Shown in pieces: positions 1-4,813 of a DNA stretch of 6,487 nt (the first letter of the stretch is position 1; every line of letters starts with the position of its first letter). A model generated the notes under the pieces. It made no database searches. It worked only from the letters and a program-made list of their open reading frames with translations, and was not told the origin of the DNA. Origin of the DNA: Microbacteriaceae bacterium. GTDB taxonomy: Bacteria > Actinomycetota > Actinomycetes > Actinomycetales > Microbacteriaceae. Where the stretch lies: NCBI GenBank assembly GCA_025463615.1, contig JAODAU010000041.1, positions 1 through 6,487 on the forward strand, given 5' to 3'. The translations under genes were made by a program, and so were the position numbers.

Positions 1-623
1 ATGGCCACCCCGGCGAAGAGCGCCACGGCCGCCCCGCCGGGGCCCTGCCAGCCGTAGGCGGCCGACAGCGCTCCGATCGTCAGCTCGACGCCCGCAGCGA
101 TCAGCGCGATGGCGCCGGCCGCTCTGCCCCGGAGCAACAGCGCGGCGAGGAACGCCAGGACGAGCAGAACACACGTGATGATCGACGGATTGGAGAACGG
201 CCCGATCGAGCCCGTGTACCGAGTGGCCGGCGCCCAGATGATGAAGAGCGCGTAGAACACCGAGAGCGCGGCCCCGAACGACAGCGGGAGCAACCGCAGG
301 CGCTGTCCGCGTGGCGGGAATCCGAAGCGCTTCGCCAGGCCGGCGGCCATGAGTGCCGCGGCATCCGCTCGCGTGGGGCGGGTTCGGCCGGCATGATCGG
401 CGACATCGAGCAGGATGCCGACCATGGCATCCTCGTTGGCGGCCCGCCATTCGCTGGGGTACCAGCGCAGGAGCCGTCGATAGGCCGAGCTGAGCGGATC
501 CTCCGATGTGCGCTCGAGTATCTCCAGCGGAGCAGGCGTGACTTCGCCGCGATCGGCGGGCGCCATGGGGAGCGATATCGAGATCGAGCGGTGAGGTGGC
601 AGCGCCACGTCCTCGGGGTTCAT
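1..623 (-). CDS. PadR-linked membrane protein, 3' end beyond window
   Basis: Partial gene: 207 residues are visible and the frame is still open at the left edge. The N-terminal ~110 residues are soluble and contain a conserved-looking stretch around residues 48-75 (YRRLLRWYPSEWR, then GILLDVAD), of the kind found in actinobacterial membrane proteins paired with PadR regulators. Hydrophobic segments follow at about residues 111-131, 147-164 and 168-190, with a fourth beginning near 196, so this is an integral membrane protein of at least four helices. The start at 623 is fixed by GGGAGG at 631-636, 7 nt upstream, and by an ATGA overlap with the PadR stop (620-623), implying translational coupling. 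The function is unknown. From context it is the likely main target of the neighbouring PadR repressor; whether it is a sensor, a transporter subunit or a membrane-stress protein cannot be told from the visible part. Confidence 0.8.
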   Translation of the reverse strand, partial: MNPEDVALPPHRSISISLPMAPADRGEVTPAPLEILERTSEDPLSSAYRRLLRWYPSEWRAANEDAMVGILLDVADHAGRTRPTRADAAALMAAGLAKRFGFPPRGQRLRLLPLSFGAALSVFYALFIIWAPATRYTGSIGPFSNPSIITCVLLVLAFLAALLLRGRAAGAIALIAAGVELTIGALSAAYGWQGPGGAAVALFAGVA

Positions 624-955
624 GCCCGGGCCTCCCGCGATCGCAGCCGCAGGCGATCCCGCGCTGCTCGGGCGTTCGCCTCCATCCGCTCGACCTCCTC
701 GGAGAGCCGAGCGGACCCGTCGTCCGTCAACGTGAAGTAGCGCCTAAGTCTTCCGTCGACCACCTCGTCCCCGTCGAGGGCTACGAGGCCACGCTCACGC
801 AGGCGGTCGAGCGCTGCATACAGCGTCGGCACCTTCAGGTCGACCGTGCCGAGGGACAGCGTGCGCGTCTCCTCCATCAGCGCGTAGCCATGGTTGCGCC
901 CTGCGGCCAGTGCGGTGAGGATCCAGAAGGTCGGCTCGCGCAGTTCTTGTGACAT
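620..955 (-). CDS. PadR-family transcriptional regulator
   Basis: 111-residue protein, the usual size of the short PadR subfamily. Family hallmarks are visible: FWILTALAAGRNHGYALMEE (residues 10-29) corresponds to the first helices with the conserved HGY; the segment KVPTLYAALDRLRERGLV (about 41-58) is the recognition-helix region, equivalent to the family's GTLYPALxRLExxGLI; and GRLRRYFTLTDDG (about 68-80) forms the wing. The charged C-terminal helix (residues ~82-111) would be the dimerisation helix. PadR proteins are dimeric winged-helix repressors, often released by small phenolic or drug-like ligands; no ligand can be predicted here. The gene overlaps the downstream membrane gene by ATGA and is divergent from the SnoaL-like gene. 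No Shine-Dalgarno precedes the ATG. A -35/-10 pair places transcription start at or next to the start codon, so the mRNA is probably leaderless, and a 12-bp palindrome on the -10 suggests autorepression. Confidence 0.93.
   Translation of the reverse strand: MSQELREPTFWILTALAAGRNHGYALMEETRTLSLGTVDLKVPTLYAALDRLRERGLVALDGDEVVDGRLRRYFTLTDDGSARLSEEVERMEANARAARDRLRLRSREARA
631..636 (-). promoter_or_regulatory. Shine-Dalgarno for the PadR-linked membrane gene
   Basis: GGGAGG on the minus strand lies inside the last codons of the PadR gene, 7 nt before the ATG at 623. It decides the start of the membrane protein and allows ribosomes finishing PadR to reinitiate. Confidence 0.7.
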
Positions 956-960
956 GTTGG

Positions 961-972
961 CAGAATATTCTG
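961..972. promoter_or_regulatory. 12-bp palindromic operator candidate
   Basis: CAGAATATTCTG is a perfect 12-bp palindrome and unusually AT-rich for this DNA. It contains the whole -10 hexamer of the PadR promoter. A PadR dimer bound here would block its own transcription and that of the coupled membrane gene. Whether it also affects the divergent SnoaL-like gene, whose ATG is 77 bp away, is open. Confidence 0.55.
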
Positions 973-990
973 AACGCGAGAGTATGGCAA
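962..990 (-). promoter_or_regulatory. Leaderless padR-type promoter
   Basis: On the minus strand TTGCCA (985-990) and TATTCT (962-967) are separated by exactly 17 nt, matching the sigma-70-type consensus at 5/6 and 4/6 positions. The last base of the -10 is 7 nt from the A of the PadR ATG at 955, so transcription should begin at the start codon. This agrees with the lack of a ribosome binding site. Confidence 0.6.
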
Positions 991-1048
991 TAGCCCCGCC
1001 ACCAAATGAGGCCTAGCCTCGAAGGCATCCGACCCGGGAGGACCCGCC

Positions 1049-1426
1049 ATGGCCACCGACACCGCATCCGTCGCTCGCGCGTACATCGAGGCCGTCGGGG
1101 CGCACGACCTCGCGCCGCTCGACGATCTGCTCGACGACTCCCTGGTCGCCAGCTTCGCGGGCGCGCCCAGCGACAAGTCGAGCTGGATCGCGGCCCTGAA
1201 CCGGCTCCTGCCCGCGCTGGTGCGCAACGACATCCGCGAGGTCTTCGTCGACGGCGAGCGGGGCTGCGTGATCTACGACTTCGTGACCGACACGGATGCC
1301 GGGGCCGTCGCCTGCGTCGAGACCGTCACCGTGCGCGACGGTCGCATCACGCGCATCGAGCTGCTGCTCGACCGGGTCGCGTTCGCGCCGGTGAACAAGG
1401 CGCTGGCGGAGCGCGCGGCGGGGTAG
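1049..1426 (+). CDS. SnoaL-like / NTF2-fold protein
   Basis: 125-residue cytoplasmic protein with the outline of the SnoaL/NTF2-like superfamily: an N-terminal helix (SVARAYIEAVGAHDLAPLDDLL, residues 7-28), a second helix around 44-60, then strands including GCVIYDFVT (72-80), AVACVETVTV (86-95) and RITRIELLLD (99-108). The ending matches the usual DGRITRIELLxD pattern of these α+β-barrel proteins, and the length is typical. Family members range from polyketide cyclases and isomerases to proteins with no known activity; no catalytic His/Asp pair can be assigned confidently. The start is supported by GGGAGGA at 1036-1042, 6 nt upstream. It is divergent from the PadR gene (93-bp gap) and followed by a 169-bp spacer with hairpins, so it is probably monocistronic. 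Its promoter is unclear: TAGCCT at 1014-1019 fits the actinobacterial TANNNT -10 pattern but has no good -35. Confidence 0.82.
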   Translation: MATDTASVARAYIEAVGAHDLAPLDDLLDDSLVASFAGAPSDKSSWIAALNRLLPALVRNDIREVFVDGERGCVIYDFVTDTDAGAVACVETVTVRDGRITRIELLLDRVAFAPVNKALAERAAG

Positions 1427-1433
1427 CGAAATT

Positions 1434-1512
1434 GCTCGCGACGAGCGGATCCGGGCCGCTCCGGTCACAACGGGCCGGCACGCCGACCCGTCGGGCCGCC
1501 AAGCCCCGTTTT
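1434..1512 (+). terminator. GC-rich hairpin cluster, possible terminator
   Basis: Between the SnoaL-like stop (1426) and the cupin operon there are several stable inverted repeats: GCTCG-CGA-CGAGC (1434-1446); GAGCGG with CCGCTC (1443-1448/1456-1461); ACGGG with CCCGT plus an inner CGG/CCG (1470-1491, one mismatch); and CGGG with CCCG (1492-1495/1505-1508). The last is followed at once by TTTT (1509-1512), a short rho-independent-like signature. Together they probably end transcription of the upstream gene. The T tract is short, so this is not certain. The remainder of the spacer to 1550 holds only another GC palindrome-like stretch (1521-1541). Confidence 0.4.
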
Positions 1513-1551
1513 GCGGACCGCCGCGGGCGCCGGCGCCGCGGCCATCCGGCC

Positions 1552-1579
1552 TAACGTTGTAGCTGTAACCGCTACGTCG
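1552..1579 (+). promoter_or_regulatory. Operator/promoter candidate of the cupin operon
   Basis: An imperfect inverted repeat spans 1555-1579, centred on 1567: GTAGC (1559-1563) and GCTAC (1571-1575) are perfect 5-bp arms around 7 nt. Extending to 9-bp arms keeps 7 of 9 pairs. TAACGT at 1552-1557 fits a TANNNT -10 and would put the transcription start inside the repeat, so a bound regulator could block initiation. The repeat ends 2 nt before the Shine-Dalgarno (AAGGAGA, 1582-1588). The regulator is not in the immediate neighbourhood unless it is the TetR or PadR protein of this window; neither of their operator candidates resembles this one. Confidence 0.4.
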
Positions 1580-1595
1580 ACAAGGAGACAGCACC

Positions 1596-1994
1596 ATGGA
1601 AATCGTCCCCCTCCCACCGACCACCAAGGGCCCAGCCGCGATGTTCGCCGGCGACGTGTGGTTCGACGTCATCGCCCCGCCCCAGGCGGAGCCCTCGCGC
1701 ATGAAGGTCAACCTCGTGCGCTTCTCCCCCGGTGCGCACACCGCCTGGCATTCGCACGCGGTCGGGCAGACGCTCCACGTCACGGAGGGCGTGGGCTACG
1801 TGCAGTCGCGCGGTGGCGAGGTCACGCGCATCCTGCCCGGCCAGACCATCTACACGCCGCCCGGCGAGGAGCACTGGCACGGAGCGACCCCCGACCACTT
1901 CATGTCGCACCTGGCCATGTGGGAGGGCAGCGCAGACGGCTCGGAGACCACGTGGGGCGAACAGCTCACCGACGACGAGTACCCGAGCGCATGA
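1596..1994 (+). CDS. Cupin resembling metal-dependent hydroxynitrile-lyase cupins
   Basis: 132-residue single-domain cupin. Motif 1 appears as PGAHTAWHSHAVGQTLHVTEG (residues 45-65) and motif 2 as PGQTIYTPPGEEHWHG (81-96). H52, H54, Q58 and H93 are the expected metal ligands. A Gln replacing the canonical Glu, together with the TAWHxHxxGQTL and PGExHWHGAxP patterns, matches the small Mn-cupin hydroxynitrile lyases such as the Granulicella tundricola enzyme, as I recall that family. H95, beside the site, is the second His of HWH. Members form or cleave cyanohydrins in vitro; their natural role is not settled, so the true reaction here is unknown. The start is set by AAGGAGA at 1582-1588. The stop overlaps the next start (ATGA, 1991-1994). 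It is first of three genes with DUF2255 and an aldo/keto reductase, suggesting a carbonyl substrate. No signal peptide, so cytoplasmic. An earlier, longer reading is not needed. Confidence 0.88.
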   Translation: MEIVPLPPTTKGPAAMFAGDVWFDVIAPPQAEPSRMKVNLVRFSPGAHTAWHSHAVGQTLHVTEGVGYVQSRGGEVTRILPGQTIYTPPGEEHWHGATPDHFMSHLAMWEGSADGSETTWGEQLTDDEYPSA

Positions 1995-2356
1995 GCGCCT
2001 GGACCGAAGACGAGCTCGCGCGCATCGCGAAGGCCGGGGAGCTGCGGATCGCCGGTCGGCGGCCCGACGGCACCCTGCGCAAGCTCGTGATCATCTGGCA
2101 GGTGCGCGTCGGCGACGAGCTCTACGTGCGGTCGGTGAACGGCCCGACCGCGGCCTGGTACCGCGGCACGCAGGAGCTCGGGGAGGGCCGCATCGAGTCG
2201 GGCGGCGTCTCGAAGGATGTCGCATTCACGAGCGACGCCTCCCGCGACGCCGAGGTCGACGCCGCCTACCGGGCGAAATACGGCACAGGCAGCTCGGTGC
2301 GGGCGATCACGAGCCCCACCGCCACCGAGACGACACTGCGCGTGGACCCGCGCTGA
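1991..2356 (+). CDS. DUF2255 family protein
   Basis: 121-residue protein. It begins with a short amphipathic helix (WTEDELARIAKAGELRIA, residues 4-21), then RRPDGTLRKLVIIWQVRVGD (23-42) and LYVRSVNGPTAAWYRG (44-59), then GRIESGGVSKDVAF (66-79) and DAAYRAKYG (90-98). This pattern is that of DUF2255, a family without an established function. The order of strands, with a basic loop before a hydrophobic strand and LYVRS followed by a W(Y/F)R helix, resembles split β-barrel flavin-binding proteins of the PNPOx/F420 reductase type; that likeness is my inference. No strong Shine-Dalgarno is present. Translation probably depends on coupling through the ATGA overlap with the cupin stop at 1991-1994. 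Its place between a cupin and an aldo/keto reductase points to a shared substrate or a cofactor-linked step. Confidence 0.85.
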   Translation: MSAWTEDELARIAKAGELRIAGRRPDGTLRKLVIIWQVRVGDELYVRSVNGPTAAWYRGTQELGEGRIESGGVSKDVAFTSDASRDAEVDAAYRAKYGTGSSVRAITSPTATETTLRVDPR

Positions 2357-2367
2357 GAGGCGACACC

Positions 2368-3246
2368 ATGGACACCTTCACCCTCAACAACGGCGTCGCG
2401 ATCCCGCAGCTCGGCTACGGCGTCTTCCAGACGCCCCCGGACGAGACGCGGGATGCCGTTGCCGAGGCCCTCAGGGCCGGCTACCGGCACATCGACACCG
2501 CGGCCGCGTACAACAACGAGCGCCAGGTCGGCGAGGCGATCGCGTCATCCGGGATCGACAGGAGCGACCTCTTCATCGAGACGAAGGTCTGGATCACCGA
2601 TTACGGGTACGACGAGACACTGCACGCGTTCGAGAAGAGCTCACGCAAGCTCGGGCTGGACCAGCTCGACCTGCTGATCCTGCACCAGGCGCTCCCGAGC
2701 GCGTTCGACCGGACCCGCGAGGCGTACCGCGCGCTCGAGACCCTGCTCGCCGACGGGAGGGTGCGCGCGATCGGAGTCAGCAACTTCATGGTCGAGCACC
2801 TCGACGACCTCATGCAGAGCGCGAGCGTGACCCCCGCGCTCAACCAGATCGAGCTGCACCCGTACTTCCAGCAGCCGGAGGTGCAGGCGGCGAACGCCGC
2901 GCGGGGCATCCTCACGCAGGCGTGGGCGCCGATCGGCGGCATCACCTTCTACCGGGACAGCGGCCACTCGAGCACGCTCGAGGACCCGACCATCGGCGCG
3001 ATCGCCGAGGCTCACTCGAAGACGCCGGCCCAGGTCATGCTGCGGTGGCACGTGCAGGACGGGCGCTCGGCGATCCCGAAGTCCGTCACGCCGTCACGCA
3101 TCGCCGAGAACATCGACGTCTTCGACTTCGAGCTGTCTGCCGACGAGCTCGCGGCGATCGACGGGCTCGACACGGGACACCGCGGTGGGCCGGAGCCGGA
3201 GGCCATGACGCTGGAGGCGTTCGGGCGGCCGATCCCGGAGGCGTGA
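2368..3246 (+). CDS. Aldo/keto reductase, 2,5-diketo-D-gluconate reductase-like
   Basis: 292-residue (α/β)8-barrel NADPH-dependent carbonyl reductase of the AKR superfamily. The catalytic tetrad is complete: D43 and Y48 in GYRHIDTAAAY, K73 in IETKVW and H106 in LLILHQ. The active-site region ends with GVSNF (about 136-140) and NQIELHPY (about 158-165). The cofactor phosphate-binding segment is AIPKSVTPSRIAEN (from residue 235). Overall pattern and length fit bacterial AKR5-type reductases that reduce aldehydes, α-ketoacids or methylglyoxal to alcohols; exact substrate is not predictable. LHQ replaces the usual LHWP/LHxP after the catalytic His, a feature seen in some subgroups. The start is supported by GAGAGG at 2355-2360, overlapping the DUF2255 stop, 7 nt before the ATG. 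It is the last gene of the cupin operon and ends 8 nt from the convergent VOC gene. Confidence 0.95.
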   Translation: MDTFTLNNGVAIPQLGYGVFQTPPDETRDAVAEALRAGYRHIDTAAAYNNERQVGEAIASSGIDRSDLFIETKVWITDYGYDETLHAFEKSSRKLGLDQLDLLILHQALPSAFDRTREAYRALETLLADGRVRAIGVSNFMVEHLDDLMQSASVTPALNQIELHPYFQQPEVQAANAARGILTQAWAPIGGITFYRDSGHSSTLEDPTIGAIAEAHSKTPAQVMLRWHVQDGRSAIPKSVTPSRIAENIDVFDFELSADELAAIDGLDTGHRGGPEPEAMTLEAFGRPIPEA

Positions 3247-3254
3247 GCCGCGCA

Positions 3255-3686
3255 TCACTGCAGGCAGAACTCGTTGCCCTCCGGGTCGCGCATCATGATC
3301 GCGAACTCCTCGAACGGGCCCCACGGCTCGTCGAGCACCTTCTCGATGGTTGCGCCCAGCGACACGAGCCGGTCCGCCTCCGCCTCGACCTCGGCGCGGG
3401 TGGCGTGGCCCTCGGATGACGGCGTGATGTCCAGGTGCATGCGGTTGCGCTGCCGCCGCTCGCGGCTGTAGCGCGTGAAATAGAAGCGCTGGTGCCCGCG
3501 GTCGCCGTCCCAGGCCTCCGCGCGGGCGGTGATCTCGTCATCCGTGAGTCCCGCCTCTTTCAGCGCGGCGACCTCGTCGTCGGGCCAGCCCGTCGGCTCG
3601 GGGTAGCCCATCGCGGCGGCCCAGAAGCGGGCCAGCTCGGTGGGGTTCTCGGCGTGGAACGTGACGTTGGCGATTCGTGCTGTCAT
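3255..3686 (-). CDS. VOC-family protein (glyoxalase/bleomycin-resistance fold), VOC1
   Basis: 143-residue cytoplasmic protein. It opens with a βαβ start typical of the vicinal-oxygen-chelate fold (ARIANVTFHAENPTELARFWAAAMGY, residues 3-28 in two pieces), has a charged insertion around residues 36-80, then MHLDIT (83-88), a helix 96-110, and ends with FAIMMRDPEGNEFCLQ (128-143). H11, H84 and E139 sit where VOC enzymes often place metal ligands, so metal binding is plausible. The family includes glyoxalases, dioxygenases and antibiotic-binding proteins; the substrate cannot be told. It lies 22 nt downstream of VOC2 on the same strand, so co-transcription is likely. There is no clear Shine-Dalgarno; AGGGTA on the plus strand (TACCCT on the coding strand, 3694-3699) is 7 nt from the ATG and could be a leaderless -10. 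The stop is 8 nt from the convergent aldo/keto reductase stop. Confidence 0.87.
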   Translation of the reverse strand: MTARIANVTFHAENPTELARFWAAAMGYPEPTGWPDDEVAALKEAGLTDDEITARAEAWDGDRGHQRFYFTRYSRERRQRNRMHLDITPSSEGHATRAEVEAEADRLVSLGATIEKVLDEPWGPFEEFAIMMRDPEGNEFCLQ

Positions 3687-3708
3687 GCCGACGAGGGTAG
3701 ACCCGACG

Positions 3709-4077
3709 TCAATTCGTGCCGGTCACCGAGAACGCGTTTCCGTCCGGGTCGCGGAACGCGAACATGGCGGGCACGCCCGGCCAGCGGATGACGTCGTCAA
3801 CGTCGACCCCGTCGGCGACCATGGCCGCGTGCGTCGCGTCGACGTCATCCGAGGTGAAGCGGATGCCGATGGCGCCGCGGGTGACGTCAGGCGCGGCCGG
3901 CTCGAGGGTGAGGATGACGTTGCCCGAGCCCGGCAGCAGCTCGATCCAGCGGCCGTTCGGCGTCGGCACATCGCGCTGCACGGCGAAGCCGAGGCCCGTG
4001 TAGAAGCTGAGCGCCGCGTCCTGGTCGTCGACGGGGATGCTTACGGTGCGAACGCCGGTGATGTGTGTGCTGTCCAT
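3709..4077 (-). CDS. VOC-family protein lacking usual metal ligands, VOC2
   Basis: 122-residue protein with a VOC outline: VRTVSIPVDDQDAALSFYTG (residues 9-28), GRWIELLPG (42-50), VILTLEP (54-60), GAIGIRFTSDDVDATHAAM (68-86), and a terminal FAFRDPDGNAFSV (106-118). These are the paired βαβββ units of the glyoxalase/bleomycin-resistance fold. Positions that carry His/Glu metal ligands in glyoxalase I appear non-ligating here (S13/P15 in strand 1, I72/R73 in the second unit, A115 in place of the final Glu), so it is probably a ligand-binding or non-metal member. The start at 4077 is chosen because GGAGG (4083-4087) precedes it by 5 nt; a possible ATG at 4110 would add 11 residues without a ribosome site. 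It lies 61 nt below the TetR stop and 22 nt above VOC1, probably in one transcript. Confidence 0.87.
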   Translation of the reverse strand: MDSTHITGVRTVSIPVDDQDAALSFYTGLGFAVQRDVPTPNGRWIELLPGSGNVILTLEPAAPDVTRGAIGIRFTSDDVDATHAAMVADGVDVDDVIRWPGVPAMFAFRDPDGNAFSVTGTN

Positions 4078-4082
4078 GATTT

Positions 4083-4087
4083 CCTCC
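4083..4087 (-). promoter_or_regulatory. Shine-Dalgarno deciding the VOC2 start
   Basis: GGAGG on the coding strand lies 5 nt before the ATG at 4077. It falls inside the reading frame of the longer alternative start at 4110, which argues for the shorter protein. Confidence 0.7.
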
Positions 4088-4138
4088 AGTGTGGTCAGAT
4101 TCACCCTCATGACGATGTCACGAGCCCGCGATCGACAC

Positions 4139-4765
4139 TCAGGCCAGAATCGACGCGGCAACCCGCGCGGGCGGCGGCATCGGCGCCTCCGCTCCCCCGG
4201 CTCGCAGCGACTCGATCGCCAGCGCCGAGAACCGGCGGGATGCCGCCAGCCGGGCCTCGGGCGTCGCGGCGGTGAGACCGCGGCCGGCCATGAGCAGCAG
4301 CACGAGGTCGTCGAGCACGACGTCGGGGCGCATGGCCCCGGCATCCTGCGCCCGCCGCACGAGGCCGGCGAGGGAGCGCAGGATGCCGCCGCGATGTGAC
4401 GCGAAGTCGACGGCGCCGGGGAACGCCGACATGAACGCGTCGGTGAACCCCTGGTTGCGGGCGTTCAGCTCGCCGATGCGCACGAGGAACGTGCGGATGC
4501 CGCGCCACGGGTCCGGGTCGACCGCCGCCTCGAGCACGATGCGCTCGCACGCGCGCAGCTCGTCCTCGAACGCGGCCGCGATGAGGTCCTGCTTGGTCGG
4601 GAAGCGGCGGTACAGCGTGGCCGGCCCGACCCCGGCCGCACGGGCGACGGCCCGCATCGGCACGGCGAGTCCGCGCTCGGAGAACAGCTCGCGGGCGGCG
4701 TCGAGCAGCGCCTCGCGGTTCTCCTCCGCGTCGGCGCGCAGCATGTGAGGCAGTCGCTCGGGCAT
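4139..4765 (-). CDS. TetR-family transcriptional regulator
   Basis: 208-residue repressor. The DNA-binding domain covers about residues 16-62: ENREALLDAARELFSERG leads into AVPMRAVARAAGVG and the recognition helix PATLYRRFPTKQDLI. The remaining ~145 residues form the helical ligand-binding and dimerisation domain; FTDAFMSAFPGAV, HRGGILRSLAGLVRRAQDAGAMRPD and LVLLLMAGRGL recall the SbtR-like C-terminal domain that accompanies the LRADAxxNR N-terminus. The inducer is unknown. It is divergent from the quinone oxidoreductase (48-bp gap) and upstream of the two VOC genes, its likely targets. The start at 4765 is preferred because a TAAAGT -10 candidate (coding strand, 4773-4778) lies 7 nt upstream, giving a leaderless message; ATG 4744 (MLRADAEEN) is the alternative and would also keep the whole domain. 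No Shine-Dalgarno is visible for 4765. The reading frame stays open far upstream, but that part is antisense to the oxidoreductase. Confidence 0.93.
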   Translation of the reverse strand: MPERLPHMLRADAEENREALLDAARELFSERGLAVPMRAVARAAGVGPATLYRRFPTKQDLIAAAFEDELRACERIVLEAAVDPDPWRGIRTFLVRIGELNARNQGFTDAFMSAFPGAVDFASHRGGILRSLAGLVRRAQDAGAMRPDVVLDDLVLLLMAGRGLTAATPEARLAASRRFSALAIESLRAGGAEAPMPPPARVAASILA

Positions 4766-4771
4766 GGGTCT

Positions 4772-4786
4772 CACTTTAGTCAAGTG
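4772..4786. promoter_or_regulatory. TetR operator candidate 1
   Basis: CACTTTAGTCAAGTG is a 15-bp near-palindrome (6 of 7 pairs around a central G at 4779) and the most AT-rich patch of the TetR/oxidoreductase spacer. It contains the TetR gene's -10 candidate (4773-4778) and reaches the -35 region of the oxidoreductase promoter (about 4779-4784). One bound dimer could therefore repress both directions, a common TetR arrangement. Confidence 0.5.
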
Positions 4787-4799
4787 GACGGGTGCGTCC
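4786..4799. promoter_or_regulatory. Second inverted repeat in the TetR/oxidoreductase spacer
   Basis: GGACG-GGTG-CGTCC is a perfect 5-bp inverted repeat abutting operator candidate 1 and lying between the presumed -35 and -10 of the oxidoreductase. It could be a second binding site. Short GC repeats are common in such DNA, so weight is modest. Confidence 0.3.
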
Positions 4800-4801
4800 G
4801 C

Positions 4802-4807
4802 TACCGT
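4802..4807 (+). promoter_or_regulatory. -10 element of the oxidoreductase, leaderless
   Basis: TACCGT fits TANNNT and ends 6 nt before the ATG at 4814. GAGG at 4809-4812 is only 1 nt from the ATG, too close to act as a ribosome site. A leaderless transcript is therefore the simplest reading. No convincing -35 hexamer is present, which suits a regulated promoter. Confidence 0.45.
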
Positions 4808-4813
4808 CGAGGC

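Noticed and set aside
1013..1783. 256-residue minus-strand frame opposite SnoaL-like and cupin genes
   Set aside because: No family pattern; opposite two well-supported plus-strand genes and spans the hairpin-rich spacer.
1732..3246. 504-residue plus-strand open frame ending with the AKR
   Set aside because: Its first ~210 residues are an out-of-frame, Arg/Ala-rich reading of the cupin and DUF2255 genes. The real AKR starts at 2368 with its own ribosome site.
2217..3419. 400-residue plus-strand open frame across AKR and VOC1
   Set aside because: Arg/Pro/Ala-rich shadow of the AKR in another frame running through two convergent genes; no domain is recognisable.
4078..4110. Longer VOC2 start at ATG 4110
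   Set aside because: Adds 11 residues that do not belong to the VOC fold, lacks a ribosome site and would bury the GGAGG at 4083-4087 in the coding region.
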